DNA from: Lunularia cruciata
Lineage: Eukaryota; Streptophyta; Marchantiopsida; Lunulariales; Lunulariaceae
Length of the DNA stretch: 64,000 bases
Direction: 5' to 3'
NCBI GenBank assembly: GCA_948567375.1
Contig: OX419755.1
Span: forward strand, 74,280,944-74,344,943
Shown here: positions 47,861 through 58,436 of the stretch, in pieces
Layout: every line of letters begins with the position of its first letter
Position numbering within the stretch: the first letter of the stretch is position 1
Notes under the pieces: generated by a model
Database searches by the model: none
The model's input: the letters and a program-made list of their open reading frames with translations, nothing else
Told to the model about the DNA's origin: nothing
Program-made: the position numbers and the translations under genes

Positions 47861-48540
47861 TTCTTGGATGCCGCCCTTGAAGAGGATGTTCTCTATGTGG
47901 ATGACCTTCCATTACTAGGAGATCCGCAGGTGGCATTTGGTATACTCTCTTCTAGTATTGCTTGTCGACCATCCTACCTCATCCGTATAGTTCCCCCCTC
48001 ACCGGCCTTCCTATCACATCCAAGAGCATTTGATAGGAGGATTATGGGAGTCTTTGGTGATATTATTGGACCAGGGACTTTTGAGTGTGTGACAAGGGAT
48101 TTGGCACGTAGACAGACGGCTCTACCGATCTCATGTGGTGGGGTTGGCTTGCTTTCTATGGAGGAGATGGCACCTATAGCGTTTTTGGGTAGTTGGGCTC
48201 TCTCGACACCCCTACTTGCCTCTTGTTTTGTGGTTGTTGATAGGCCGGTTTTGGAGACTTATGTGACAGAGGTGGAGGGAGGATCCTTTTCTCTCCATGT
48301 GTTATTGTGGCAGACGAGAGATAATCTATCCTCACAAGCACAAGAGGGTTTTCCATTGTTTGCTTCACTATCGTCAAATTGGACTAGAGGTCTACAGTCT
48401 TCCTTGATGGAGCGACTGTGTGAGCATACGTTACATTCTCTCTTAGTTGACTCGTCCATTCCTCAGGCTACTAGAGCATGTCTACGCTCTTGCTCCGGCA
48501 AGGGTGCAGGCTTATGGATCCTAGCTTGACCATGCATTAG
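47861..48540 (+). pseudogene. Thumb/linker region of the non-LTR element
   Basis: Open continuation after the repeat array (frame ends 48529). It contains the pattern FLDAALEEDVLYVDDLPLLG and RRQTALPISCGGVGLLSM, resembling the post-RT linker of similar elements. No catalytic residue is expected here. Confidence 0.7.
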
Positions 48541-49292
48541 GGCTTTCCGACTCGCACCGGCTACTTTCTCTACAACGATGAGGTTTCGCCTAGGTTTGGT
48601 CCACCCATCTGCATCTTCACTACTCACTTGTGAGTGTGGTTCTACACTAGATGCAGCGGCAGTCCACATGCACGGTGTCCTTTTGGAGGACAGAGGATAG
48701 CTACACATGATGCCATTAGAGACATAGTGTTTGCTATGGCACGAGAGAGTGGATACTTAGCTTGGAGGGAGCATTCGTATGCATTGCAGACGACACATGT
48801 CAGGGCAGACTTATACTTGGTCCAAGATGATCAGGTGACAGTAGCGGATGTCGTGGTCACGGACCCTATGCGGGATACAGTTTTGGAGGGAGTGATTACC
48901 CGTCCCCCTAGATGGGCGGCAAGTGCAGCAGCAGGTCGCAAGGTCTCCAAGTATAGGGGCATGCAACGAGGTCACCTCTTTGTTCCTCTAGCCTTGGAGT
49001 TATATGGAGCGATGGACACGGCATTTGACACATTGTCGGGGAGTGCGCGAGAGCTTATCATGTTAGGCGTCAGGGGGTACCACTCTCACTCTCATACTTT
49101 GTAGCTTACTTTAGACAGCGTGTGTCCATTGCTCTACAGAGGGCAGTGGCTGGTGCAATCCATAGGAGAGCAATCACATTAGGTGATGTTTCTTTGGATG
49201 CTCCAGTTGTGTGTAGACCGTACGACTTGCATAGCTCGGATATCTTAGGTGCGGTAGGGCAGATTTCTCATACAGACTCTATTGGGGCTTAG
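48541..49292 (+). pseudogene. Cys/His knuckle and restriction-like endonuclease of the non-LTR element
   Basis: TCECGSTLDAAAVHMHG at about 48628 begins the knuckle; after a frameshift, CPFGGQRIATHDAIRDIV continues it. The usual pattern is C-x-C-G ... H ... C-x2-G-G-x-R-x3-H-D. The endonuclease follows: a Glu in WREHSY, then VRADLYLV and VTVADVVVTDP, matching the PD-(D/E)XK-like spacing of R2-type nucleases. The open frame 48634-49104 changes register near 49095 and ends at TAG 49290-49292 (SIGA then stop). It would nick target DNA to prime reverse transcription. Confidence 0.72.
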
Positions 49293-49376
49293 CCCTATGT
49301 TACCTTTTTTGTCTCTCCCTTGTACGGCTTGATGGGGTCTTCCCATCCTTCATTTTTCCTACGTGGTCGCCTTTTT
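49293..49376 (+). other. 3' untranslated region of the non-LTR element
   Basis: About 85 bp after the stop codon, including CGGCTTGATGGGGTCTTCCC. It is conserved in the truncated copy at about 51 kb. The stop codon sits in the loop of a small hairpin, GGGGC-TTA-GCCCT. Confidence 0.7.
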
Positions 49377-49392
49377 CCTTGATTTTGATCTC

Positions 49393-50938
49393 CTCAAATA
49401 TAGATCTACATTTATCACTTTATAAAACTATACTTATGCAATTTTTATTCCAACATCAAGGGTTATTTTGTCTTAATATCTTTATTCTATTTATGATTAT
49501 CAATGAATGTGGCTCCCTATGAATCCTTAGAGGTTGCCAAATCCTTAGAGGTTTAAGAATAACTTAAAAACACCCATCCATTTTCAAATTATTAATTTAA
49601 ACTTCAAATTTAATAATCATCACAACCTTCTTTTTGCCTAGATGTGTTGCCTTCTAGCTTACCTTCAAGTCACATGATATTTCATAGCTTACATTCCATT
49701 TGAAAGTAACCATGACTAGCTCTTGAATCCTTTTACTTGCCTTGTGACTCCCATTCTTATTAAAAATTAATAAATATTCATTTTTTAAAGCTATTATATA
49801 TCCAGAATTCATATAAATTTTATTTTTTCATTATGTTAGTATATTTTAAAGTATATTATTTAATTTAAAAATAATTGTTTTCAGTTAAATGTTACCCATA
49901 AACAATAAGTATTATATCTATTTATTTATGTATATAGGGTGTAATTTTTTACATAATTTTAATTTTAATTTACTCTTCTATAAATATATGGAGAAATTAA
50001 AATAATTATAAGCAATCTTTATGTAGAAATATAACAGTTTACATTATTGAAAAGGAAAAAAACGAATTCTTAACATCTTTTCATATTAATAATATATTTT
50101 TATTAAATATTACTCTATCTATCAAGAGCAGCCTATCCAACTTTTAATCTTTTTGTAAATATTATGTAAAATTTAGCTACTTTAACAAATATATTTTAAT
50201 CATTATAGAAATTACAATCATATCTTTAAGACAATGCATAGAATGAAAAACTTGGAGGTTGATTTGACTAATATATCTTTTGATAAAGAAATTATTATTA
50301 TATGTTAATATCAATTTTCTATAGATATTTAAATTTATATCTTAGTTAATTTCAATTCAATTCCTTGGATAAAAAAAGAATTGAGGCTAAAATATATTCT
50401 TTCACATTGCAACTGAATTGCTTCTTGCTTTAGGGTTTCAATTGGACTAATATGAAATCAGTAGTAAAACACTCATGTGAAGAACGAGGCAATATTGGTA
50501 TTAAGCAATTTAGGTTTGATTATATGATTTAAAAAATTGAGAATGAAATATGACCAATACCAGACATAGAATTGATTAAAACTAATAAACTTGTTTTTAT
50601 TTTTATATATATACAGATGCTTCATTCTTTTATTTCGATAATTTTCACTACCCTTGGAGTATTTTGATAATTACATTGATGATCAGGTATTAACTTCTAT
50701 GATATCTCCTTTGTATTACATTCATGTCTGTATCTACAACACATGTATCATTTATTAGCATCTGTACAAGGTTTTCATTTACGTATACACATAGTTAGTT
50801 ATTCTCTTGATAATACAAATGGTGTTTTTATATATGGTAGAGTTCTTTCCCGAGAGCATAACAACCGATACCTAGTAATCTATATATGTGAACTACAAAG
50901 GGAAAAAATAAGAAATATTCGAAAAAGTTATTGCAAAG
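49393..50938. other. AT-rich stretch, nothing recognised
   Basis: Only short frames; an 80-codon stretch at 50743-50985 has no recognised motif and runs into the truncated element copy. Confidence 0.5.
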
Positions 50939-50951
50939 CATATAAAGATAT

Positions 50952-51057
50952 GCCGATATATTGGGGCTTAGCCCCATGTAGATAAAATGTCTTATCCTTG
51001 TGCGGCTTAATGTGGTCTTCCCATCCTTCTTGTTATCCTAAGCAATCGTCTTTTTCT
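50952..51057 (+). mobile_element. 5'-truncated copy of the non-LTR element (3' end only)
   Basis: Matches the last ~100 bp of the element at 49.28-49.37 kb, from TATTGGGGCTTAGCCC to the TCGTCTTTTTC end. It is flanked by an imperfect duplication: CATATAAAGATAT at 50939-50951 and CATATAAAGGATAT at 51058-51071. Extreme 5' truncation plus a duplication is a hallmark of target-primed reverse transcription. Confidence 0.85.
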
Positions 51058-51071
51058 CATATAAAGGATAT

Positions 51072-52000
51072 AAAGATTACAGGATAATTGTGGGAATGAT
51101 AAGTAACTTTACTATACAAAGCGTTTATTCCATGTGCTTAAGCATTGTTTATTATGCTTGTACGCTTGGAGTTTTGTCCACTGACCACTTTTTTGAAGCA
51201 TATAAGTTAGTCTAACCCAACGTAATTCATTGTATAGTTTCAGGCGGTTGATGCATTGAGGATTTGCATTTCTGTTTGATCCTCTTTGGAATGGGATTTG
51301 CTTCCTATTTTTCTCATAAAGCCTTAAAGTACAAGCTGTTAGACTATGGAATTATCTACATTATCTATTATGAAATAGGACTCTACTTCTATAAATTGCA
51401 TGTTCTCCTATTAGGTTACTAAGTTGAGTGAGTCCAAAAATAGAAGTTACTATTGGCGGTAAGATATAACACAATGAATAGAAAGGCAAGAAAAGTTATG
51501 CAAGAATTTGAAGAAATAACAGAACCTCCATCTTTATTATCATCTTCTGCTTGACAAAAGATATATTAGTCATGTTGATAGTTTCAAGTTAGTATAGAAG
51601 ATGGAGTTCTTCAAACCAATGAGATGTAGATATTTCCGAGTACTCTCATCACAACCTCCATACATGATCAAAATTGAACCATAACGTAATTGAAAACTAA
51701 TGAATCTACTTTTAGAGTAATTTACAAGATCACATAAGTTTCCATCCAGTTTACTTACATGCATTATGTTTAAAACGGACAACAAAGCAGAGCTCTAATA
51801 AAAGTTTTGTTCTAAAACTCACAGAGAAATTGCTTAGTATTCGCAGGACATGGTTTGCCATGTGAAGCATTTCTCTCGCAAACTCACGTAATCAAGAGAA
51901 AGTTGGTAAGAGAAGAATATCTCATGCGTTTCTTTGTCTTCGAAGATGTAAAAGTTAGATAGAAGAGGAGAAGATGGGTACAAATTTAGAGAGGAAGAAT
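51072..52000. other. Upstream region of the WD40 gene
   Basis: Composition becomes steadily less AT-rich towards 52 kb. No clear TATA box or other promoter motif was recognised; a promoter is expected somewhere between here and 52.8 kb. Confidence 0.4.
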
Positions 52001-52873
52001 GGTTTAGCAGGACAAGAAGTGTTCAGAGAAGAGAATGCGAGAATATTGAAAGACAGAGAGAAGGAGTGCATCGATCGAGAAAGGGTAAAGGGGAGGGGAA
52101 GGCTGACTGTGCGTGACCCGACATCGTCGTCGTCCTTGGACAGGGAAAGAAAGAAAGCGTAGGGATGTTGGGAGTATGGTGTATGTGTGTGTGTGACCCG
52201 CACCCGTGTTCGTGGAAGCGTAGTAGAGGGGAGAGGGAAGAGAGGAGAGAGGAGGAGGAGCGTCCTGGCTGGCTGGCTGGCTGGCTGGCTGTGAGTGCGA
52301 AAGAGGAAGGAAAGCACGAATCCCCTGCATCCCTGATGTATCGTTGAGCAGAAAGCTTTCCGGTCCCTTTTTAGAAGTCGTCTTGTCTTGCAATCCATGT
52401 TGGTCGTGACGCTGGAGGGGGTGATCTGAAGGAGGTGTACATAGGAATCAGCGCAATCTACACTACTGGATGAGAGAGGGAGGAGACGGTGGTGGAGGTG
52501 GTGCTGTGATGGAAGTTAAAGGGTTGAAGCGGAGGAACAGGGAGTGCAGAAGAAGAGCTTGGATTGATTGACAGGAGAAGATCGGAAACTCATATCAGCT
52601 GGATAGATTAGTGGACGGACGGAAGGAAGCCGGTTATTGTGGATAGTGAAGGTAGGGAGTTTGCTTCGGAATACGGGTTTAGGATGGGGGAAGCGCCGTG
52701 TAGGCATCGGAATGGGAGGAGGTGAGGACAGGGTGGGGCAATGCGAGGGTAATTTATGAAAGAATGCTGTTTTCCAGTTTTGTTTCTTGGTTACTGTTCT
52801 CTAGATCGGGTGGTAGAGGAAGGTGGTATGCTGGAGATATTGGACGGGACGTCGTGGCACAGAAGTAGGACTG
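52001..52873 (+). promoter_or_regulatory. Probable promoter and 5' leader of the WD40 gene
   Basis: Purine-rich plus strand with a GT-repeat near 52180-52195, a CTGG tetranucleotide run (about seven units) at 52264-52290, and several upstream ATGs (for example 52756). The transcription start cannot be placed, so which parts are promoter or leader is unknown. Minus-strand open frames here come from low-complexity pyrimidine runs. Confidence 0.4.
52264..52290 (+). repeat. CTGG tetranucleotide microsatellite
   Basis: About seven CTGG units, perfect, in the upstream region of the WD40 gene. Confidence 0.97.
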
Positions 52874-55800
52874 ATGGCAGCGCCAAATTCTCAGTCTCCC
52901 GCTGTAAGGACTCATTTCAAGACCCCGGAAGGCCGTTACAAGTTGTCTCATGAAAAAACTCATCCTACAGGCCTTCTTCACTACAGCCCCAGCAAGGCTA
53001 CTACGCAGGTGCGTCGTTCCTTTCATTCTGCTTGTGAACTTATTTTGGCACCAGCTTCCAACTCTTTCTTTAATTAATTATGAACTCTAAACGAGGGATT
53101 TCCATCGTGTCAGCATCGACGATGCTGAGCAGCGTCAATATGGACCGATACATAGATCTTTGCTACCTGGTGGACTCGGGTCTCCTGTCGTAGTCTCCTG
53201 TTTGGCACATCAATGTTTAGCTGCCATAATTCACTGGAAAATTCACCTTGAGAAACTCGGAGATTGCTGAAATTGTTAATTAAGCAAGAAATCAAACAGC
53301 ATGTCCAGCGGCAGCCACTCTTGTAAATTACTTGTTGGAGGTTCAGGTTGCCGAAAGCAATACATTAGCACTGTATAATTGTAATTTGTTTTTGATGACC
53401 TGTATGATCTCGGAGAACTGGTTTGGAAAGCTTTGTTTTTGTCCTCGGAAGAGGTAAATCACTGGGGAGGAATTCCCCTCTCGAGGTCACGCCTTGGTTG
53501 TGCAATTAGTTATCTTTCATAAGGTAGGGTTTCTCGGTGAGTGTGGGCACGGACTGCAACGGTAGGTAGGCAGGTGGATTAGGTTGAATTTTAAGGAGGG
53601 AATTCAAAGAATTCACCAAAGCATTTTGTTGCACTTGACAGTTGACGTTGGCTCACTTGAGAGACAAGCCGCCTCAAACACCCTCAACCAGCAGTTCTTC
53701 TAGCAGTAGTGGTGGTGTTGGAGCGAGGTTTTCCGCTGCAAGGTTACTGGGGGCTGGGAATGGGGGGCGGGGACTTGTATTTGGAGGAGGCAATGGGTTT
53801 TCAGGCAGACTGACAGGTGGAGGCAAGTCCACCAGCGTAGCTAATGCAGGCCTGGGACTAAGCAATGGTCCTTTGGCTTCAAGCTATGATGGAGAGGGAA
53901 CTTTCATCATATTCAACGTCGGGGATATGATTTTTATCAGTGACTATTTCTCTCAAGACAAGGCAAGTTCTGATCTGAATTTCCCTTGGTTTCTCGCCAT
54001 GAAGTTATGCTCTAAATCAATGGTAAACGTTTACGTCTCATGTATGGAGAGGTATGACCGTCATAAAGTACAGCAGAACGTGGACATATCGTATGTTAAG
54101 TCGTATGGTAAAGGCAACGCTCATGTTTCTCTCGCTAACTTATTTGTTCATTACTACAATAGCAGAGTCATGAAGTTCTATATTTCTTCTTTTACTGATG
54201 CAGGATCCTATCAAAGGTCTTCACTTTAGCAATGCAAATTCGATTCACCACACATTCGATCCGGATGCCAAAGAAGGCCATGACTTTCTTATTGGTTTGA
54301 GTTCTGGAGATGGTAAACAACTTTTCCTGTCCGCCCTCTAATAAGTTGAGGGCTGTGCCCCCTGTTGAAAACGTAACAAGCACTTAGCTTTCCGTCGAAT
54401 TACCTTACTTGGTGTTTTATGCAGTTAAGTTTGGTTTCGCTGAAGTAGTGCATGTTTAGATTCTGTGTTCTACTTTTCCTGAAGTAAAATTCCTATCTTG
54501 AAATTTAATCATTTGCATTCATCTCTGCAAGTGATTCCATTTTATGTTTACGTAGAAGCCTACCTACAAAAACATTTCTAGGTGTAACGCTCGTGTGAGA
54601 ATGGTAAACTGAGGTGGGCATAAGTCACAGAGCTTCGTAGCTTAGCTTTGCTCTGCCATAATGTTTCTCACGTGTTCACTTGCTGCAGTTTATACTGCAT
54701 CCTTGAGACAGCAATTACAAGACCCAGGAAAGAAGATAGTAGGAGCAATGCACTATAACAAGGACGGCTCTATCAATTCCAGGTATATCTCTTTCCTTCA
54801 AGGTTTATGCTCATCTTTTGGTGGTTATTGCGATTCTGCAACTTTGGAGCGAGGCTGGCGGATTTTTGTCAATGTGTATCTATGAAGACTGTATGCTATA
54901 GGATGTTCTTCGGTACCAACACATTTTGTATCAGTAAAGAGCACTACAAAGACGATTATCCTGACCGTTTCTAGCCAGTTTCATTTCAGCCGTCCGCTAT
55001 TAGATACATTTTCTCAATCTGGAAAGTAAATGTACTGAACATGTTCTTTTTGTTACTCGACAGCCGGTGCACTTCAGTTGCGTGGGTTCCTCACGATGAC
55101 GGGCTCTTTGTGGTAGCACATGCAGACGGCAATGTCTATATTTACGACAAAGTAATTGCCCCCAAGACTCATGAAGTTCGTCGTAGATATTCCTTCCGTG
55201 GTTCTGTATTTAGATGCTTCGTAGCTGAAGACTTGGAGGTATGGTAATAAATTTGATTGAACGAAGACGTCAAGTGGGATGATATGGAGCTATAGAGGAC
55301 GCTCTCCCCAGTATATAACTATTTGAGAATATAAATTGTGTTACCTCAAAGCAAGTTCTTCAAATTGATATGCTCCTCTTCTGGCTTGACTCAGAGCAAG
55401 GATGGGAGTGGAGATGTGGCTTTTCCTCCTGTGAAGGATCAGGCTCAATTTTCGGTGGCACACGCAAGGTCAAGCAAGGTGAATCTTCTCTACCAGAAAT
55501 GCTCTACCAAAGACATAAGACCGAAGTTCTATTCTTTCAGTTCAATAATACCCGTAATCTTACCTAGTGAATGCATCGCAGCAGCTGTATTCCGTGTTGC
55601 TTGTAGCTCTGCTTAAAAGCGTCTTATCAAGGCAAGGATTTAATGTGATACAATTCAGGTCCTCTCTTGACGGATTGTAGCATCCAATCTCTAACATGTG
55701 GGTTTTGAACATCCTCGTAATATGTCCTGCAACAGGAAAAATTCTAGTGTCTAGTCTGTGAGTTGCCAAATGCATATGCTGTACACGATCATTAATTGCT

Positions 55801-58436
55801 TTTCCTGTGGTGGTTTCTGTCTACCTAATGAATGGCCACAATGTATTGAGTTATCTATTGTGGTTGCAGAGCAATCCAGTCGCAAGATGGCACATCTGTC
55901 AGGGTTCTATCAATGAAATTGCCTTCTCGCCAAATGGCCTTTACCTCGCCACAGTTGGCAGAGACGGTATGTCCATTATGCTGGTGCAATCCGAGTGATT
56001 GCAAGCAAGTTGGTACTATCTACTTGTGCCCATCAACGAAGACGTTTTTGAGGAAATTCCTGTTCCAACCACTGATGTCACACATGCCTGTGTTTGCAGG
56101 TTATCTGAGAGTCTTCGATTACAGCAAGGAGCAGTTAACATGTGGCAGTAAGAGCTATTTTGGGGCTCTTCTTTGCTGTGCCTGGAGGTATGAGAGTTCA
56201 GCCTATAGTTCAACTTGTATCTTTGTTCACTGGGACCCGGGGCATTGTTCAAGTCGGAATAATGTCTCACTGTTTTCATGTGCATTGGTGAATGACTGAT
56301 GTGGTGCGAGGTCTAGAAGTCCAATTCTGGAAAAAGTAAAATCAACAATGTATAGGGTATCGAAAGTGAAGGCAAGAAAGCCAGCGTAATAGTGTGTCAC
56401 TAAGTGTGTCCTCATCCAAGGCAAGATCAAGCAAGAGCTATACGTATAGTGATGAAGCTAGATGTGGACTGTACAATCGGCGCAGCCTACCCTTTCTAGA
56501 TCCAGATCAGTTTTCTATCAATTCTTTCTTTCCATTCGCTTGACTGAGTCTGTCTATGCTGACATATATTTCCCCATCTCATCTCTGCGCCGATCTCGTT
56601 TTGTTCGACTTTATACCCTCTCTTATTCCGTTGGTAGTAGCCGATTCATCCCAGAGTCTTTATAAGTTTGTGTACACCTCCCTTAATCCCTTAATTAAAC
56701 ACCTTGATCGTACTCGCACCTGGGTGCTTTCTCTGCGCTTCCCTCTCATTCTGATTGGGTCTATGGTTTTGCTCATTTCGACGCAGAGTTAGCTATACAG
56801 AACGTAACTGAGTCTGCCCTGACACTCCAGAGCCATGATAGATAGCGATACCAGGGGTTGGAGTTCTATCCATCTACACCGACCCTATGACGGCCGTTTA
56901 AGGCATAGTGTTGTTGAACTGAGTTATAGTGACATTGCGGTTATTTCTGTCCGGTATTTTGTGGAGCGAGTCTTGCTGTAACTTAAGCATTGCCAGGATA
57001 GACAACATCTCAGTACTGGCCTTGCTCGACTTAGTCAGTTGATGATCTGAGGAATCGTTAGGCTGGTTCTACTTTGACACGGAGGAGTCCTTTGTTTGGT
57101 GATATGCGTTTTTTCCTGCCTCCATGTGTTGATGACCTTGGACGTTGATGCGCTGAATGAGGCGGCACGTCTGTTATGGAGAGAGTCTACTCTAGTTATA
57201 CGTAGTCGGAGTTTTCATGTAATATGTTGGGTATACTGCAGTTGTCAACAGACATTATCATATAATATTTTATGTTATAGCGACACTCACCACAGCTTGA
57301 AAGTTATGAATGAGCACACTTAATTGAGTCAGTCAAATCCTCGCAGACCAGAAAGCTTTTTCCAGAGGAATCTAAAAAGGTTCGAATTATACCATTGCAT
57401 CATATAGTCAGGGGATTTGTATTAGAATCTTCTGCAGGAAGATTGTACTTGCACTGCTGGGCAGGAACTGACAATGTGATCTGCCCTTTCTTGCATGGGA
57501 ACGAGTAGCCCGGACGGCAAATACGTTTTGACTGGAGGAGAGGACGATCTAGTCCAAGTCTGGAGTATGGAGGATCAACGAGTAGTGGCCTGGGGTGAGG
57601 GTCACAATTCTTGGGTAAGTTAGACTACAGGTGCAATTCGAATGCTAGCCCTTTCACTTACCTGCCTGCCTTTAAATGGATCTGATCTCTTACAGAGCTA
57701 TCTAAATACTTTTGACTGCGTAGACGTCTCAACTTTGATACAGAATGATGCCCCATACAGCATATGCTCCTCGCATCGTGCTCTTCTTACGTAAATTGGT
57801 GTGCGTTATTACCAGGTTAGTGCAGTCGCTTTCGACGCACATTGGGCAGCACCTCCTTCGGACGAGTCCGGAGAATCAGTGACTTACAGATTCGGCTCTG
57901 TGGGACAGGTACTTGTAGACCTATTTGGATAAAGTTCTTCGCAATAGATGTCCAAATTTCCACTGAGTCGATGGTCCAGACAGGGCGGAGGTGACTGAGA
58001 CCAAGCTCTATGGACTGCGTTTATTGTTCAGGATACACAGTTGCTTCTATGGGACCTAGCTATGGATGAAGTAGTGGTGCCCCTGCGCAGGCTGGGGGGT
58101 ACACTCGTTGGATCACCAGCTTTTAGAGAAGGAGCAGCGCAGTCAGCTCGATGGGACGGCGTGCAACCTGTTGGAATGCTTCATCAAGCTCCTGTTCGCA
58201 AGGAGGTGCCTAAGCTTGCACCTGTAATGGCACACCGGGTGCACACTGAACCGATGTCAAGCCTGATTTTTACGAAAGAGGCCATTTTGACTGCTTGTCT
58301 TGAAGGGCACGTGAAGATTTGGGATAGGCCAGGAGCTCAAGGAGATAGCCCGGCAAGGAACTCAGATAATGCTGACCCAAGTTCCAAAGAGAAGCAACCA
58401 CCAGTCAAGAGTGGTCTGTCACAATTTAAACAATGA
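52874..58436 (+). CDS. WDR20/CreC-like WD40-repeat protein, 11 coding exons, 537 aa
   Basis: Spliced gene with coding exons 52874-53008, 53642-53962, 54204-54312, 54689-54782, 55064-55151, 55401-55478, 55870-55966, 56100-56187, 57509-57614, 57816-57908 and 58032-58436. Phases join without error (1614 nt with stop). The protein starts [20 protein letters not shown], has a Ser/Gly-rich low-complexity stretch (about residues 58-120), then WD-type repeats: [35 protein letters not shown] with [23 protein letters not shown] with VQVWSM, the GHNSWVSAVAFD unit ending LLLWDL, and a last unit ending HVKIWDRP. Order and length match plant homologues of animal WDR20 and fungal CreC. Those relatives activate USP12/46-type deubiquitinases or work with CreB; a similar role here is inference. 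Introns follow GT-AG except intron 2 (GC-AG). The ATG fits the conserved plant N-terminus. Confidence 0.93.
53963..54203 (+). other. Intron 2 of the WD40 gene with a GC donor
   Basis: The exon ends CAAGACAAG and the intron begins GCAAGT. The acceptor is GATGCAG before GATCCTATC. The conserved residues QDK-DPIK span the junction, so the site is fixed by homology. AAG|GCAAGT is the typical strong context of GC-AG introns. Confidence 0.85.
56188..57508 (+). other. Long intron 8 of the WD40 gene
   Basis: 1321 bp, the longest intron of the gene. Donor AG|GTATGAG, acceptor CGAGTAG|C before CCGGACGGC. It holds several short open frames but no recognised repeat or gene. Confidence 0.85.

Larger units (their letters stand above)
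45942..49376 (+). mobile_element. Non-LTR retrotransposon with restriction-like endonuclease (R2/NeSL-like order), decayed
   Basis: A GC-richer 3.4-kb block in AT-rich DNA. Domain order in one decayed reading frame: N-terminal C2H2 zinc finger, reverse transcriptase, Cys/His knuckle, then a PD-(D/E)XK-like endonuclease, with a short 3' untranslated region. This order is known from R2, NeSL and CRE-type elements. Both ends abut GATTTTGATCT (45931-45941 and 49381-49391), with the longer CCTTGATTTTGAT also present at 45909-45921 and 49377-49389: a target-site duplication of at least 11 bp. There is no LTR. Stops, frameshifts and an internal 64-bp x4 array inactivate it. Confidence 0.82.

Noticed and set aside
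48174-48708. Minus-strand ORFs in the non-LTR element
   Set aside because: Shadows of the plus-strand thumb and endonuclease coding region.
51955-52398. Two overlapping minus-strand ORFs (147 and 129 codons)
   Set aside because: They arise from pyrimidine-rich low-complexity DNA and the CTGG repeat upstream of the WD40 gene; Ser/Pro/Leu-rich in two frames at once, no motif.
53674-53865. Minus-strand Pro-rich ORF
   Set aside because: Shadow of exon 2 of the WD40 gene (Gly/Ser-rich coding sequence in reverse).
57361-57400. GGTTCGAAT as a tRNA T-loop
   Set aside because: It lies in intron 8 of the WD40 gene and no matching acceptor stem, D-arm or anticodon arm is present.
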